This document shows, piece by piece, positions 1 through 8,106 of a stretch of DNA of 64,000 bases; positions within the stretch are counted from its first letter, which is position 1; each line of letters begins with the position of its first letter. Under the pieces are notes generated by a model. The model did no database searches. It was not told the DNA's origin and saw nothing but the letters and a program-made list of their open reading frames with translations. Location of the stretch: contig QNGA01000009.1 of NCBI GenBank assembly GCA_003298465.1, forward strand, positions 62,001 through 126,000. Direction: 5' to 3'. A program made the position numbers and the translations under genes. Source of the stretch: a halophilic archaeon (GTDB lineage Archaea > Halobacteriota > Halobacteria > Halobacteriales > Haladaptataceae).

Positions 1-331
1 CGGCTGGATACAAAGTGGGTGGTTCAGCGATAGGGCTGTGTTGGACGAGTTTCGCACGTTCTGGCAGCGTAACGGTAAATTCACCTTGCGGCGACTCACT
101 TACGATGGAGAGGCCGCAGAAGCGGGCGACGGACTCACTGACCACCAGCGCGAGGCACTCCGAATCGCCTACGAGATGGGCTACTTCGACATTCCGCGAA
201 CGGCAACGCTCGATGAAATCGCTGCCGAAATCGGGATCACCGCCTCGTCGCTCTCCGAGCGTCTCCGTCGAGCACAAACCCACCTCATCGAAACAACTGT
301 TGCCTCGACGTGGCCGCCGCTACCTGAGTGA
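1..331 (+). CDS. Bat-type HTH_10 transcription regulator, C-terminal part (cut by window edge)
   Basis: The reading frame is already open at base 2 and ends at 331, so only the last ~109 residues are present and the start lies outside the window. The visible part is the bacterio-opsin-activator HTH (HTH_10): a block rich in Leu-Arg leads into LTDHQREALRIAYEMGYFDI, then TLDEIAAEIGITASSLSERL, the recognition-helix region. Members of this haloarchaeal family usually carry PAS or GAF sensor domains in front of this HTH. Nothing shows what this one senses. It ends 90 bp before the ABC exporter genes on the same strand, so it may regulate them, but that is only a guess from position. Confidence 0.8.
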   Translation, partial: GWIQSGWFSDRAVLDEFRTFWQRNGKFTLRRLTYDGEAAEAGDGLTDHQREALRIAYEMGYFDIPRTATLDEIAAEIGITASSLSERLRRAQTHLIETTVASTWPPLPE

Positions 332-420
332 GATTGCGGTTTCTTCGTCAAGCCATATAAACTGCCGCACAAATGAGAGACAGGCTTAGCGGACACCCCT
401 CCTAAGTATGGCATCCCCCT

Positions 421-1491
421 ATGGAGTCGCAACCACACCGAATGCAGGCCGATAACTCATGCCAGCCAAACGAAGAGCAACTTGCCATTAATGCGGCCGA
501 TATACATGTCACTTATGACGATGGTACGGAAGCCGTTCGCGGTGTCAATCTCACTGTTGAGAAAGGCGAATTCTTCGGCTTTCTGGGTCCGAATGGTGCC
601 GGAAAGACGACCACTATCAAGACCCTCGTGACACTGCTCCATCCGAATCAAGGTTCAGTGATAATCAACGGACATGACGTCGAAAAGGAACCACAAGCAG
701 TGTCTGAATCCATCGGCTACATGGCTCAAGAGACCAGCGTGGATGAGGAACTCACCGCCCGTGAAAACATTCGATTTGCCTGTAAAGTCTACGGCATTCC
801 GGCTTCCGAACAAGATGAACGTATCGAGGAACTCCTCGATTTGGCCGGTCTCACCGACGTCGCCGACAAACGAGCGGAGAGCTTCTCCGGTGGAATGAAA
901 AAACGACTGGACGCTGCCACCGTCCTCGTGCATCGACCGCCGCTGGTGTTCCTCGATGAACCGACGACCGGTCTCGACCCCGAAGCCAGAATGCGCCTTT
1001 GGAACTACTTCGAGCGGCTCAACGAACACGGAATGACGGTGTTTCTCACGACACAATATCTCGAAGAAGTGGACCAGCTCTGCGACCGCCTGTCCGTGAT
1101 TCAGGACGGTAAAATCATAGCAACTGATACCCCGGGAGCGCTCAAATCGGCTGTCGGGGGCGACATTCTCGATCTGACACTGGAAGACTCGTCCGAACAG
1201 GAGACAGAACGTGCAATAGAAGTAGTGCGTGAATCGGATGCCCTCGAAACCGCGACTATTGAAACAACGGACGATGGATTCACCATCACAGCCGAGGACG
1301 CTCGGGAGGCTGTGAGTGAAGTCTTCGTCGCGCTGCATGAAGCTGACGTTGTAGTCACTGGATTCGATGTCCGATCGCCCACGCTCGATGACGTGTTCCT
1401 TGAGCTCACTGGTGAGAGTCCGGAGGCTTCCAACCAAGACGGGGCGAACGAACAGAGGGCTACTGTCTCTGGACGGGGGGTGGCCGAATGA
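421..1491 (+). CDS. ABC exporter ATP-binding protein, DrrA-like
   Basis: ATPase subunit of an ABC-2 type exporter, 356 residues. Walker A (GPNGAGKT) lies at about 56-63, the signature SGGMK at 156-160, Walker B (LVFLDEP) at 175-181. The switch region reads LTTQYLEEVDQL, with Gln where most ABC proteins have His. This is typical of the DrrA (daunorubicin resistance) branch rather than a defect. After about residue 235 comes the C-terminal domain of this branch. An alternative start is Met8 (442). The permease gene overlaps its end by 4 bp (ATGA), so the two form an operon and a complex at the cytoplasmic membrane. The substrate cannot be inferred. Confidence 0.92.
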   Translation: MESQPHRMQADNSCQPNEEQLAINAADIHVTYDDGTEAVRGVNLTVEKGEFFGFLGPNGAGKTTTIKTLVTLLHPNQGSVIINGHDVEKEPQAVSESIGYMAQETSVDEELTARENIRFACKVYGIPASEQDERIEELLDLAGLTDVADKRAESFSGGMKKRLDAATVLVHRPPLVFLDEPTTGLDPEARMRLWNYFERLNEHGMTVFLTTQYLEEVDQLCDRLSVIQDGKIIATDTPGALKSAVGGDILDLTLEDSSEQETERAIEVVRESDALETATIETTDDGFTITAEDAREAVSEVFVALHEADVVVTGFDVRSPTLDDVFLELTGESPEASNQDGANEQRATVSGRGVAE

Positions 1492-2405
1492 GCAATATCA
1501 CGGATGAGGGCGATGTCTCAGGAAGCGACACCGCGCAGAAAGCTCCTGGGAATAGATTCCTGTCAGACATGCAGATTAGTGTCAAAAGGTGGCTCGTCAA
1601 GACTTCCCGGAATCCCTTTGTGACGTTCTCATCGCTAATCCAGCCGGTCATGTTCTTCGTGTTGATGGCTGAAGTTCTCGGCGCTATTGTCGGCGGCGCA
1701 CTCGCTCAGACAGTCGGTAGTGACATCAACTACATCACGTACCTCACCCCAGCTATCGTGATACAGTCCGCGCTCGCTGCGGCTGCAGTCTCCGGTATCG
1801 GATTAGTCGACGATATGGACACGGGAATGTTCGAGAAACTCCTCGCTTCACCGATGGACCGGGGCGCAATGTTCCTCGGCAAGGTCCTGTCGGAAGTGGT
1901 CCGAATTGCTGTCCAGACCACAATCATCCTCTTGCTTGGCTACGTAATGCTGTACCTCCAGTCAGGCGCGTCGATCGGGAGCTACCTCCAGACGGGGCTA
2001 CTGGGTTTTATTGGCGTCATCGCGGTTGCAGTGATATTCGGTGGCGCGTTCATGGCATTCTCGAATATCGTCGCGCTCGTAACGCATGATCAAGAGGCGA
2101 CGACCTTGATCGCCAACCTTCTGACGTTCCCGCTGTTGTTCATCTCCAGTGCGTTTGTCCCGCTTGAGGTTCTTCCAAGATGGATTCAGTCAGTTGCAGT
2201 GGTCAATCCTATCACCTACGGTGTCGACGGTGTCCGAGCGTTCATGCTTGGTCAGAATGTGATGAAAGTGTTCGACGTAACGGCCTTCTCAGGTCTCTGG
2301 AATACGGTAATTCCCGCTGTCGCCGTTCTCATCGGTTTCAACATCGTTCTCGGTGGGATCGCTGTCCACTTGTTCAACCGAGCTTCCAAAGCCAAAGTCC
2401 AGTGA
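1488..2405 (+). CDS. ABC-2 type exporter permease, DrrB-like
   Basis: Membrane subunit partnering the preceding ATPase, 305 residues. A cytoplasmic N-terminus of about 45 residues is followed by about six hydrophobic segments (roughly 48-70, 85-108, 135-158, 168-195, 205-228 and 278-300). The MFEKLLASPMDR stretch and the FPLLFISSAFVP stretch followed by the NPITYGVDGVR motif are hallmarks of the ABC-2 (DrrB/NodJ) permease family. It starts inside the ATPase stop (4 bp overlap), so the two are translationally coupled. Its role is export of an unknown hydrophobic compound or lipid. No regulator target site is visible. Confidence 0.9.
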   Translation: MSNITDEGDVSGSDTAQKAPGNRFLSDMQISVKRWLVKTSRNPFVTFSSLIQPVMFFVLMAEVLGAIVGGALAQTVGSDINYITYLTPAIVIQSALAAAAVSGIGLVDDMDTGMFEKLLASPMDRGAMFLGKVLSEVVRIAVQTTIILLLGYVMLYLQSGASIGSYLQTGLLGFIGVIAVAVIFGGAFMAFSNIVALVTHDQEATTLIANLLTFPLLFISSAFVPLEVLPRWIQSVAVVNPITYGVDGVRAFMLGQNVMKVFDVTAFSGLWNTVIPAVAVLIGFNIVLGGIAVHLFNRASKAKVQ

Positions 2406-2519
2406 ATCATATCACACATTCCATTATCACCAAAGGGAATCCCATGAAAATATCAAACGAACAGCCAGGGTGAGTACTGAAGTGAATGAATTCGGCTATT
2501 CTACGAGGGGATTCATCCA

Positions 2520-3476
2520 TTGAGGTGTTTTTCGACGTTGTAGAGACGGAGACACTCACACTGTTCGAGCATCTTCAATTCGAGTTCCTGACCGAGTTCG
2601 ATGTGTTCGCCCCATTCCTGAGGGGAGAATACGAGAACACCACCCGCCGGAGCTGTTTCGTGGCTTTCTGCACTGCTACAACAAGGACATCTACGGTATC
2701 CGCCCGATTGCACGCGAACTCAACAACGACCTCGTCTGGCTCGGATGCGGCTTCAATCGACCACCCTCACGAGACGCGGTCGACCGCTTTCTCACCGACC
2801 TCGAATACGTCGTCGAGAAGGTTTTCGAGCGCCTCGTCGAACAGACCGCTCGACGGGGTCTGCTCGACTCCACGTTTTGTATCGATTCGCCGGACATCCG
2901 GGCTATGCCCACCGATCCCGACGCCTCGAAGAACTACGACCCGACTACCGAGGAATACTACTACGGCTACGGCTGCACGGTGGTCTCGACCGGCGCAAAG
3001 ATCCCGATTGCGGCAGAATTCACCCAGAGCAAGCAGGCGTCCCAAGAGACGGCGATGCATGTCACCCGTGACGCGCTCGCCCTCAAGCAACCGATCTGGA
3101 TGCTCGTCGACAGCGCCTACGACATCCTCGACTGACACAATCATTTGCTAAGTACAGGGGTGGTGCCGGTCGACCCGTACAACCCGCGCAATACTGATGA
3201 CCCGCTCGACATCGAGTACAGGGTCGAAGACTGCATCGAAAATCACATCGAGGGTGTTCAGCTCAAGCAATCAATTTTAGACGAGACGTACAATCGCAGG
3301 TCACAGGCCGAACGAACGCTCGGAACCTGCAAGGACTGCGGCCTCGGATGCTACGCGTCAGAGGCTGCGTCCACGCGCGAGCACAGGTCTTCCTTGCGCT
3401 CAGTCTCCGTCTAGTCGTCGCAATCGTAAACCACGAGCGCGGGGATGCCTCGGGAAGCACCACCATCAGGGTATGA
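2520..3476 (+). pseudogene. DDE transposase remnant, IS5-like ISH type
   Basis: A haloarchaeal insertion-sequence transposase broken in at least three places. Its N-terminal part (VVETETLTLFEHLQFEFL) reads in frame 2 up to about 2640. The core from about 2650 reads in frame 1 (YNKDIYGIRPIARELNN, then TTEEYYYGYGCTVVSTGAKI). A TGA at 3133-3135 interrupts it where the neighbouring sequence suggests a Trp codon once stood (ILD-stop-HNHLLSTGVVPV). After about 3350 the tail shifts to frame 3 (HARAQVFLALSLRLVVAIVN) and stops at 3474-3476. No terminal inverted repeats or target duplication were recognised. The element is dead. The exact IS subgroup is not certain. Confidence 0.8.
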
Positions 3477-3486
3477 AACAGTTCTG

Positions 3487-3530
3487 TGACATCCTCCCCG
3501 GCGTAAACGCCGGGGCTTCCCGTACCGCAG
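3487..3530 (-). mobile_element. IS200/IS605-type right-end hairpin remnant
   Basis: Positions 3496-3515 form a perfect hairpin, CCCCGGCG-TAAA-CGCCGGGG, followed by GCTTCCCGT. Read on the minus strand, the flanking sequence (GGAAGCCCCGGCGTTTACG and then GGGGAGGATGTCAC) is the sequence that follows tnpB genes at the right end of haloarchaeal IS200/IS605-family (IS1341-type) elements. It is also the guide-scaffold (omega RNA) end of TnpB systems. No intact TnpB reading frame with its zinc finger is seen next to it, so this is a leftover end. Assignment rests on recall of the family end and on the hairpin. Confidence 0.5.
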
Positions 3531-3765
3531 ATGGGATATTTGCCGGTCTACGACACGACTCGTTCTCTCGTGTGAAACATCCCGCTCTCGCGGTCGAACA
3601 AGTATTTGCTGGACCTGTGAACCAATGGTAGCAGTCTTCTCCGCTCCTATTCACACCATGCTAACCGTTGTATGACACCCTCGAAGGTAGTAGCTACGAA
3701 ATACTGAACAAGGTAGTCTCATAAGAACCAACACGGAGCTCCCGAACTCGACTGGATAGAGCGGG

Positions 3766-4047
3766 ATCTGGGAGGTACTCGGCTACAAATGGACGTTCCA
3801 CATCCTGCGGTTGTTAGTCCGCGACAACGCGCAGTTCAACCAGATCAAAAGCAGTATCGACGGGGTGTCGGCCAGCACGCTCTCGACACAGCTCAAATGC
3901 CTGCAAGAAGAGGATGTCGTTGTCCGCTTAGCAGACGGGGCAGCCACGCCACCAACTGTCTCTTACTCGCTGACTGCAAAGGGTGATGAACTCGCCGAGA
4001 TCATTACACAGATCGAGCAACTTGAACAGCGGTACGAACATGGTTAA
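3766..4047 (+). pseudogene. HxlR-family winged-helix regulator, N-terminally truncated
   Basis: The frame reads from WEVLGYKWTFHILRLL through the winged helix (FNQIKSSIDGVSASTLSTQL) to PPTVSYSLTAKGDELAEII and a coiled end, the pattern of a short haloarchaeal HxlR protein. Upstream in frame there is a TAG at 3757-3759 and no ATG or GTG before the conserved part, so the normal start and first residues are lost. A TTG at 3811 could start a 78-residue product without the first helix. Lying just past decayed mobile DNA, it is probably a broken gene, though use of the TTG cannot be excluded. Confidence 0.6.
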
Positions 4048-4055
4048 ATAACGTA

Positions 4056-4490
4056 CTACAGTTGTTCAGCGATGTGCTCTTTAAGGAGCGTTCGATGACA
4101 TCGTTTCTGGTCGGTGTTCTCGAAACAGACTAAGACAAGCTGTTCCTCGGCACGAAGCCGGTCTGCGAGTTCAATGGTTGCTTTGTGGGAATCTGTATCT
4201 TCGGTGATATGTGATCGGTACTGATCTTCGAACTCGACCTCGTCCCAGGCAGCATTATGCGCTCCTTCGTCACACAGTCCCTGCATTTTGAAATCCTCGT
4301 GACGCTGTTTGAATTCATCGAGAAGCTCTGTCGGGGGGCCAAGTGTAGAAATGTTCTCGTCGATCGTTGTTCTGAACCAGCCGGTTGGCCGTCGGACTAC
4401 ACCCACGAGCGTGGCCTCCGCGGGAACGTCCACAAGATTGTGCTGAAGAGCCGCGACGTACGTATCTTGTAGGAGGTCAGTCATGCTCAT
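4056..4490 (-). CDS. DUF488 family protein
   Basis: A 144-residue cytoplasmic protein of the haloarchaeal DUF488 type. It begins MTDLLQDTYVAALQHNL and carries the internal GLCDEGAHNAAWDEVEFE block. The C-terminal VLVCFENTDQKRCHRTLL contains the CHR motif shared by DUF488 proteins. The biochemical role of the family is unknown; Cys and His in that motif are the conserved polar residues. The initiator could be Met1 or Met3. It faces the HxlR remnant tail to tail with 8 bp between the stops, and is followed by about 190 bp of non-coding DNA before the next gene. Confidence 0.8.
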   Translation of the reverse strand: MSMTDLLQDTYVAALQHNLVDVPAEATLVGVVRRPTGWFRTTIDENISTLGPPTELLDEFKQRHEDFKMQGLCDEGAHNAAWDEVEFEDQYRSHITEDTDSHKATIELADRLRAEEQLVLVCFENTDQKRCHRTLLKEHIAEQL

Positions 4491-4683
4491 GATCTCTGTC
4501 TTGGCCGTTCAACGCCGAGAGTAGTCAACCTCCTGGCAGCCGTCTACACTTTCGGTCTAGTATGTTTCTGTGATAATTCGAAAGTAGATGAGTGGCCTGC
4601 CTATTCCTACAGTGTCGAGGTAATTCGCCATAATTTCGACTGAATCAGTCAGATAGAAGTAGCTTGTCAGCTAAGGGTCGATA

Positions 4684-5880
4684 ATGATACCGGGCCGGTC
4701 TCGGAGAACGGATTGGGACTCTGGTGAACAGTCGCCTCATCTCGGTTGTTTCCGTCTATTCTCCAATCTTCTCATCGCCGTCGTTGTCATCACACAAGTT
4801 CCTGTTGCAGCTGCCCATGGCGCAACGGCCACTGGAGGTCTCTCCCAGGGGCATGGCCTCTTTTTCGCTGCGATTGGCATTATATTTCTCGTGGGTGCGA
4901 GCATCCTCAAGCGAACAGATCGTCTCTCACCAACAGTGGCACTCTACGGCGTGTTCGTTGGAATCGTCCTCACGGCACTTGGAGCAATTCTCTTTGAAGG
5001 CCTATCGCCAGACCCCACATATACCGCGAAATCGATCCCGTTCCCCCGATCGTGGTATCCGCTACTGTCGCTGTCGATCGGCTTTCTGATCATGGTGGCG
5101 AGTTTAGTTGTCGGGTGGCTTCGATGGCTGACTCGTCCTCGCTACACGTTCCTCGGCATACTCATGGGACTCTGGATTGCCTATCCATATCTCATTCCCG
5201 GCCCAGCGAGTGACTCGCATCCCCTCGGATATGCCATCGTCTTGGGGACGCCAATCCTTGTCGGGTATATAATCTGGAAAGATGCGGGAAGCGTGCTTCG
5301 GGCAATTCTTCATGATCCAGTTGCGCGGCGATTTGGCATCGGAATCGGCGTTGTTCTGGCATTCTTCTTCGTCTCCGTGACCGGCTATCTCTCGTTTTTC
5401 CCGGAGGATGGCCTGCCACATGAGCGGGTGATCGTTGTCCTGCCTGCGGTTTATCAACTCGTGACGTGGCCAGTCCTCGAAATCTATCTCCCGCATATCC
5501 CCCTCTTCATAGCGATTTCACCAGCTCAACTCATCATCGTCGGACTCTTGAGCACTCTCATCGGATTGAATGCTGCCCTCATCGCTCGTCACTGGCGGGT
5601 AGAAGAGCGTGCAAGGTTGACAGAAGGAACTGCTGGAAGCGCTGCAGTTGTGGGTTCGTGCACCTGTGGATGTTGTGGGCCGCTCGTCGCCAAAATCGCA
5701 CTGCTCGCAGCAGGCCCCTCGATTGCCGCTCCCCTGTACTGGGTGTTCGTCGACTTCGCGTCTCCACTCAGTGCACTTTTTATCATCGGGAGTATCGTTC
5801 TATTTGTAGGTAGCCTGATTTATTCCGTTGAAGCCGCACAGGAGACAGGACAGTCGACTTCGATTGTCCCAGCGAATTAA
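4684..5880 (+). CDS. polytopic membrane protein with CTCGCC cysteine motif, function unknown
   Basis: A 398-residue membrane protein that I do not recognise. The N-terminus (about residues 24-45, ending VPVAAAHGATATGG) looks like a signal peptide or first anchor. About nine further hydrophobic segments follow. Between the last segments sits VGSCTCGCCGPLVAK (about residues 326-340), four Cys within five positions except for one Gly, then a further hydrophobic pair. Such a cluster could bind a metal or form disulfides near the membrane surface. There is no pump, symporter or cytochrome signature. Neighbours give no clue. A start further in cannot be excluded because the first 20 residues are polar and atypical. 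Confidence 0.6.
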   Translation: MIPGRSRRTDWDSGEQSPHLGCFRLFSNLLIAVVVITQVPVAAAHGATATGGLSQGHGLFFAAIGIIFLVGASILKRTDRLSPTVALYGVFVGIVLTALGAILFEGLSPDPTYTAKSIPFPRSWYPLLSLSIGFLIMVASLVVGWLRWLTRPRYTFLGILMGLWIAYPYLIPGPASDSHPLGYAIVLGTPILVGYIIWKDAGSVLRAILHDPVARRFGIGIGVVLAFFFVSVTGYLSFFPEDGLPHERVIVVLPAVYQLVTWPVLEIYLPHIPLFIAISPAQLIIVGLLSTLIGLNAALIARHWRVEERARLTEGTAGSAAVVGSCTCGCCGPLVAKIALLAAGPSIAAPLYWVFVDFASPLSALFIIGSIVLFVGSLIYSVEAAQETGQSTSIVPAN

Positions 5881-6135
5881 TCCACGCTACGCTGACTCAG
5901 TCCATATGGAAGCCACCCATACAGCGGAGACGAGAATTGGATGATACCTTTTGACATTAAAACTTGGGCGGTCGATTGTACGTCAGTTCTGTTGCAATCC
6001 TTTCTTCAAATACTATTCAGCGTGAACTACCCGCTCGATAGGTGTGCAATTGAACTTGGAAGATCCCTCTTCAATTAGTGGTATAACCTCTGTTGGATTT
6101 CTTCAATCTTATTCTATAATTTCAACCGTATAAGT

Positions 6136-6543
6136 CTATAGAGCCGTCATATTAAGTAGAATTTCCTGGACTGGGCCGAAGGTGACCCGCATCGTGGCTG
6201 CACCGAACCCGAAAGCGATCAGGCTCATCAGGATAACAAACTCGGCATTTGCGTCATTCGCGCCGATAATCAGTGTTAAAAGAGTGAAAGAACCGGACGC
6301 ACCACATATAAAACACCCCGTAAGGAAGCTTACTATAGTAAAAATTGGATCTGAAAAACTCATGACCGGGAACGGGGGCGTATAGAATCCGGCAATATAC
6401 AGGCTGCCTCCGATGAAAAGGTAGCCAACGAAGCCGGTGGTCGCAGCTGCGATACCAATAGACGACAGACGGAACAACCGATATAACCCCCGTTCAAGTG
6501 GAGTAGATGGCTGTCGCGCCCGCGGGGAAGAGGGTTGGTCCAT
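6136..6543 (-). CDS. small membrane protein, function unknown
   Basis: A 135-residue protein with a charged N-terminus (about residues 1-25, rich in Pro, Arg and Ser) and four probable membrane helices (roughly 28-50, 63-85, 86-100 and 105-128). No family is recognised. It starts 3 bp after the stop of glutamate dehydrogenase on the same strand, so the two are probably co-transcribed. Codon use and start are plausible for a haloarchaeal gene. Function cannot be given. Confidence 0.55.
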   Translation of the reverse strand: MDQPSSPRARQPSTPLERGLYRLFRLSSIGIAAATTGFVGYLFIGGSLYIAGFYTPPFPVMSFSDPIFTIVSFLTGCFICGASGSFTLLTLIIGANDANAEFVILMSLIAFGFGAATMRVTFGPVQEILLNMTAL

Positions 6544-6546
6544 ACC

Positions 6547-7854
6547 TTATGGCCAGAGCCCTCGTACTTCATGCGCTTCCCCGATCCGTGAGAGCGCAAC
6601 GATATAGGCAGCATCACGCCAGGTGACATCACGACGTTCGAACTCGGTTTTGACCGCACACCATGCAGCCCGCATCTCTGTTTCGAGTTCGTCGTTAACC
6701 CGTTCGAGGGACCACGACCGGCGGTTGATGTCTTGGAGCCACTCGAAGTAGCTCACTGTGACCCCGCCAGCATTGGCGAGAATATCAGGAATCACTGCAA
6801 CATCTCGGTCGGCAAGTATCGAATCTGCCGTTGAAGTAGTCGGCCCGTTCGCGCCTTCTACTACGAGGTCGGCAGCGATCGCCTCGGCATTCTCCTTAGT
6901 GATCACGTTCCCCAGTGCGGCTGGGATGAGCACGTCGACGTCAAGCGTGAGTAGCTCGTCATTCGAGATCACGTCGTCCGCATACTCCGTGACGGCTTCC
7001 GGCTCTTCGTCGTGGGACGGCACAGCGGCCGTGTCGATTCCGTTTGGTTCGTACATGGCACCGTTCACATCGCTGATCGCGACGACGGTCGCGTCCCAGT
7101 CGTCGAGCAGGCGGGCCGCATTCGCTCCGACACTTCCAAAACCCTGGACGGCAACCGTCGTTTCCTCGAGCTGGCGGTCGTAGTATTCACACGCCAGCTG
7201 AGTGATGATTGCAGCGCTTCGTCCAGGTGCTTCTGCACGTCCCTCGCTACCACCGACGACCGGCGGCTTTCCGGTGACAACACCCGGTGTTGTCTCCCCT
7301 TTCTGCATCGAATACGCGTCCATTAACCATGCCATCGTCTCGGGATCGGTCCCCATGTCTGGGGCTGGGATGTCTTGGTTGGGGCCGATAACGTCGCGTA
7401 GTTCCTGTGCGAACCGGCGGGTAAGTCGCTCTTTTTCAGTCGAGCTCAGCTCCTTGGGGTTGACAGCAACACCTCCCTTGGCACCCCCAAATGGGAGATC
7501 CATGACTGCACACTTCCAAGTCATCCACATGCCGAGCCCGACACATTCATCCCGGGTCACCTCAGGGTGGTATCGGAGTCCGCCCTTAAATGGCCCTCTG
7601 ACACTATCATGTTGTGCCCGATAGCCCGTGAACACCTCAACCGTGCCGTCGTCTCGTTTAATGGGAATCGTTACCTCATGCACTTTCTTCGGATACTTGA
7701 GTCGTTCGACGATGCTGGAGTCGATATCGAGATGATTAGCAGCATGATACAGCTGTCGGCGGGCCGTTTCGAGCGCTGATTCAGGTTCCGATGATTCCGC
7801 CGATGCATCTCCGGACTCATCGCGGCTGCTATTGGATGTTGATACCATGGTCAT
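6547..7854 (-). CDS. gdhB: glutamate dehydrogenase (Glu/Leu/Phe/Val dehydrogenase family)
   Basis: Converts glutamate to 2-oxoglutarate and ammonium, or the reverse, with NAD(P). The 435 residues match the usual length. The catalytic block is intact: [14 protein letters not shown] (about 87-100), [17 protein letters not shown] with the catalytic Lys at about 126, and [14 protein letters not shown]. The nucleotide-binding GFGSVG is at about 238-243, and [15 protein letters not shown] lies near the end. The first ~28 residues are a Ser/Glu-rich haloarchaeal extension. Its ATG overlaps the stop of the small zinc protein upstream, and a small membrane protein follows after 3 bp. In this window it is the natural exit for glutamate made from proline, although it lies 28 kb from the proline genes. 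Confidence 0.93.
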   Translation of the reverse strand: MTMVSTSNSSRDESGDASAESSEPESALETARRQLYHAANHLDIDSSIVERLKYPKKVHEVTIPIKRDDGTVEVFTGYRAQHDSVRGPFKGGLRYHPEVTRDECVGLGMWMTWKCAVMDLPFGGAKGGVAVNPKELSSTEKERLTRRFAQELRDVIGPNQDIPAPDMGTDPETMAWLMDAYSMQKGETTPGVVTGKPPVVGGSEGRAEAPGRSAAIITQLACEYYDRQLEETTVAVQGFGSVGANAARLLDDWDATVVAISDVNGAMYEPNGIDTAAVPSHDEEPEAVTEYADDVISNDELLTLDVDVLIPAALGNVITKENAEAIAADLVVEGANGPTTSTADSILADRDVAVIPDILANAGGVTVSYFEWLQDINRRSWSLERVNDELETEMRAAWCAVKTEFERRDVTWRDAAYIVALSRIGEAHEVRGLWP

Positions 7855-7994
7855 TCAAGCGGCGTTTGTCGATTTCGCATTGGACCGCTGCAGTCTGGAC
7901 ACGTGACTGGATTGCTATCGGTGATGATGATATTCCCACACTCGAAGCACTCATATGGACGTTCCGCGTCTGGATCAGTTTCGACATCTCTCAT
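7851..7994 (-). CDS. 47-residue rubrerythrin-like zinc-ribbon protein
   Basis: A short gene easily missed by length filters. Translation gives 47 residues beginning [20 protein letters not shown], with two CxxC knuckles (CFEC and CPDC, 16 residues between the outer pairs) and ending MRNRQTPLE. This is the haloarchaeal rubrerythrin-like small zinc protein pattern. The stop TGA overlaps the ATG of glutamate dehydrogenase (ATGA), so translation is coupled. It probably binds one zinc. Whether it serves glutamate dehydrogenase or redox control is not known. The family-like ends (MRDV and RNRQTPLE) support the chosen frame and start. Confidence 0.8.
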   Translation of the reverse strand: MRDVETDPDAERPYECFECGNIIITDSNPVTCPDCSGPMRNRQTPLE

Positions 7995-8106
7995 TGTTTA
8001 TCACAAGTGCCGACAGGCAATCCTTGGCACTCTACAATGCCGTAATAAGTGTATTAGGGAATATCCGGCTGTTAATTATTAAACTCCTGTCTTCGAACAT
8101 GGTTAG

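Noticed and set aside
655..1437. Long minus-strand frame of 260 codons
   Set aside because: It lies antisense to the intact ABC ATPase gene and has no domain; a shadow frame.
6758..7624. Plus-strand frames across the glutamate dehydrogenase gene
   Set aside because: Ser/Thr-rich shadow translations of the real gene on the other strand.
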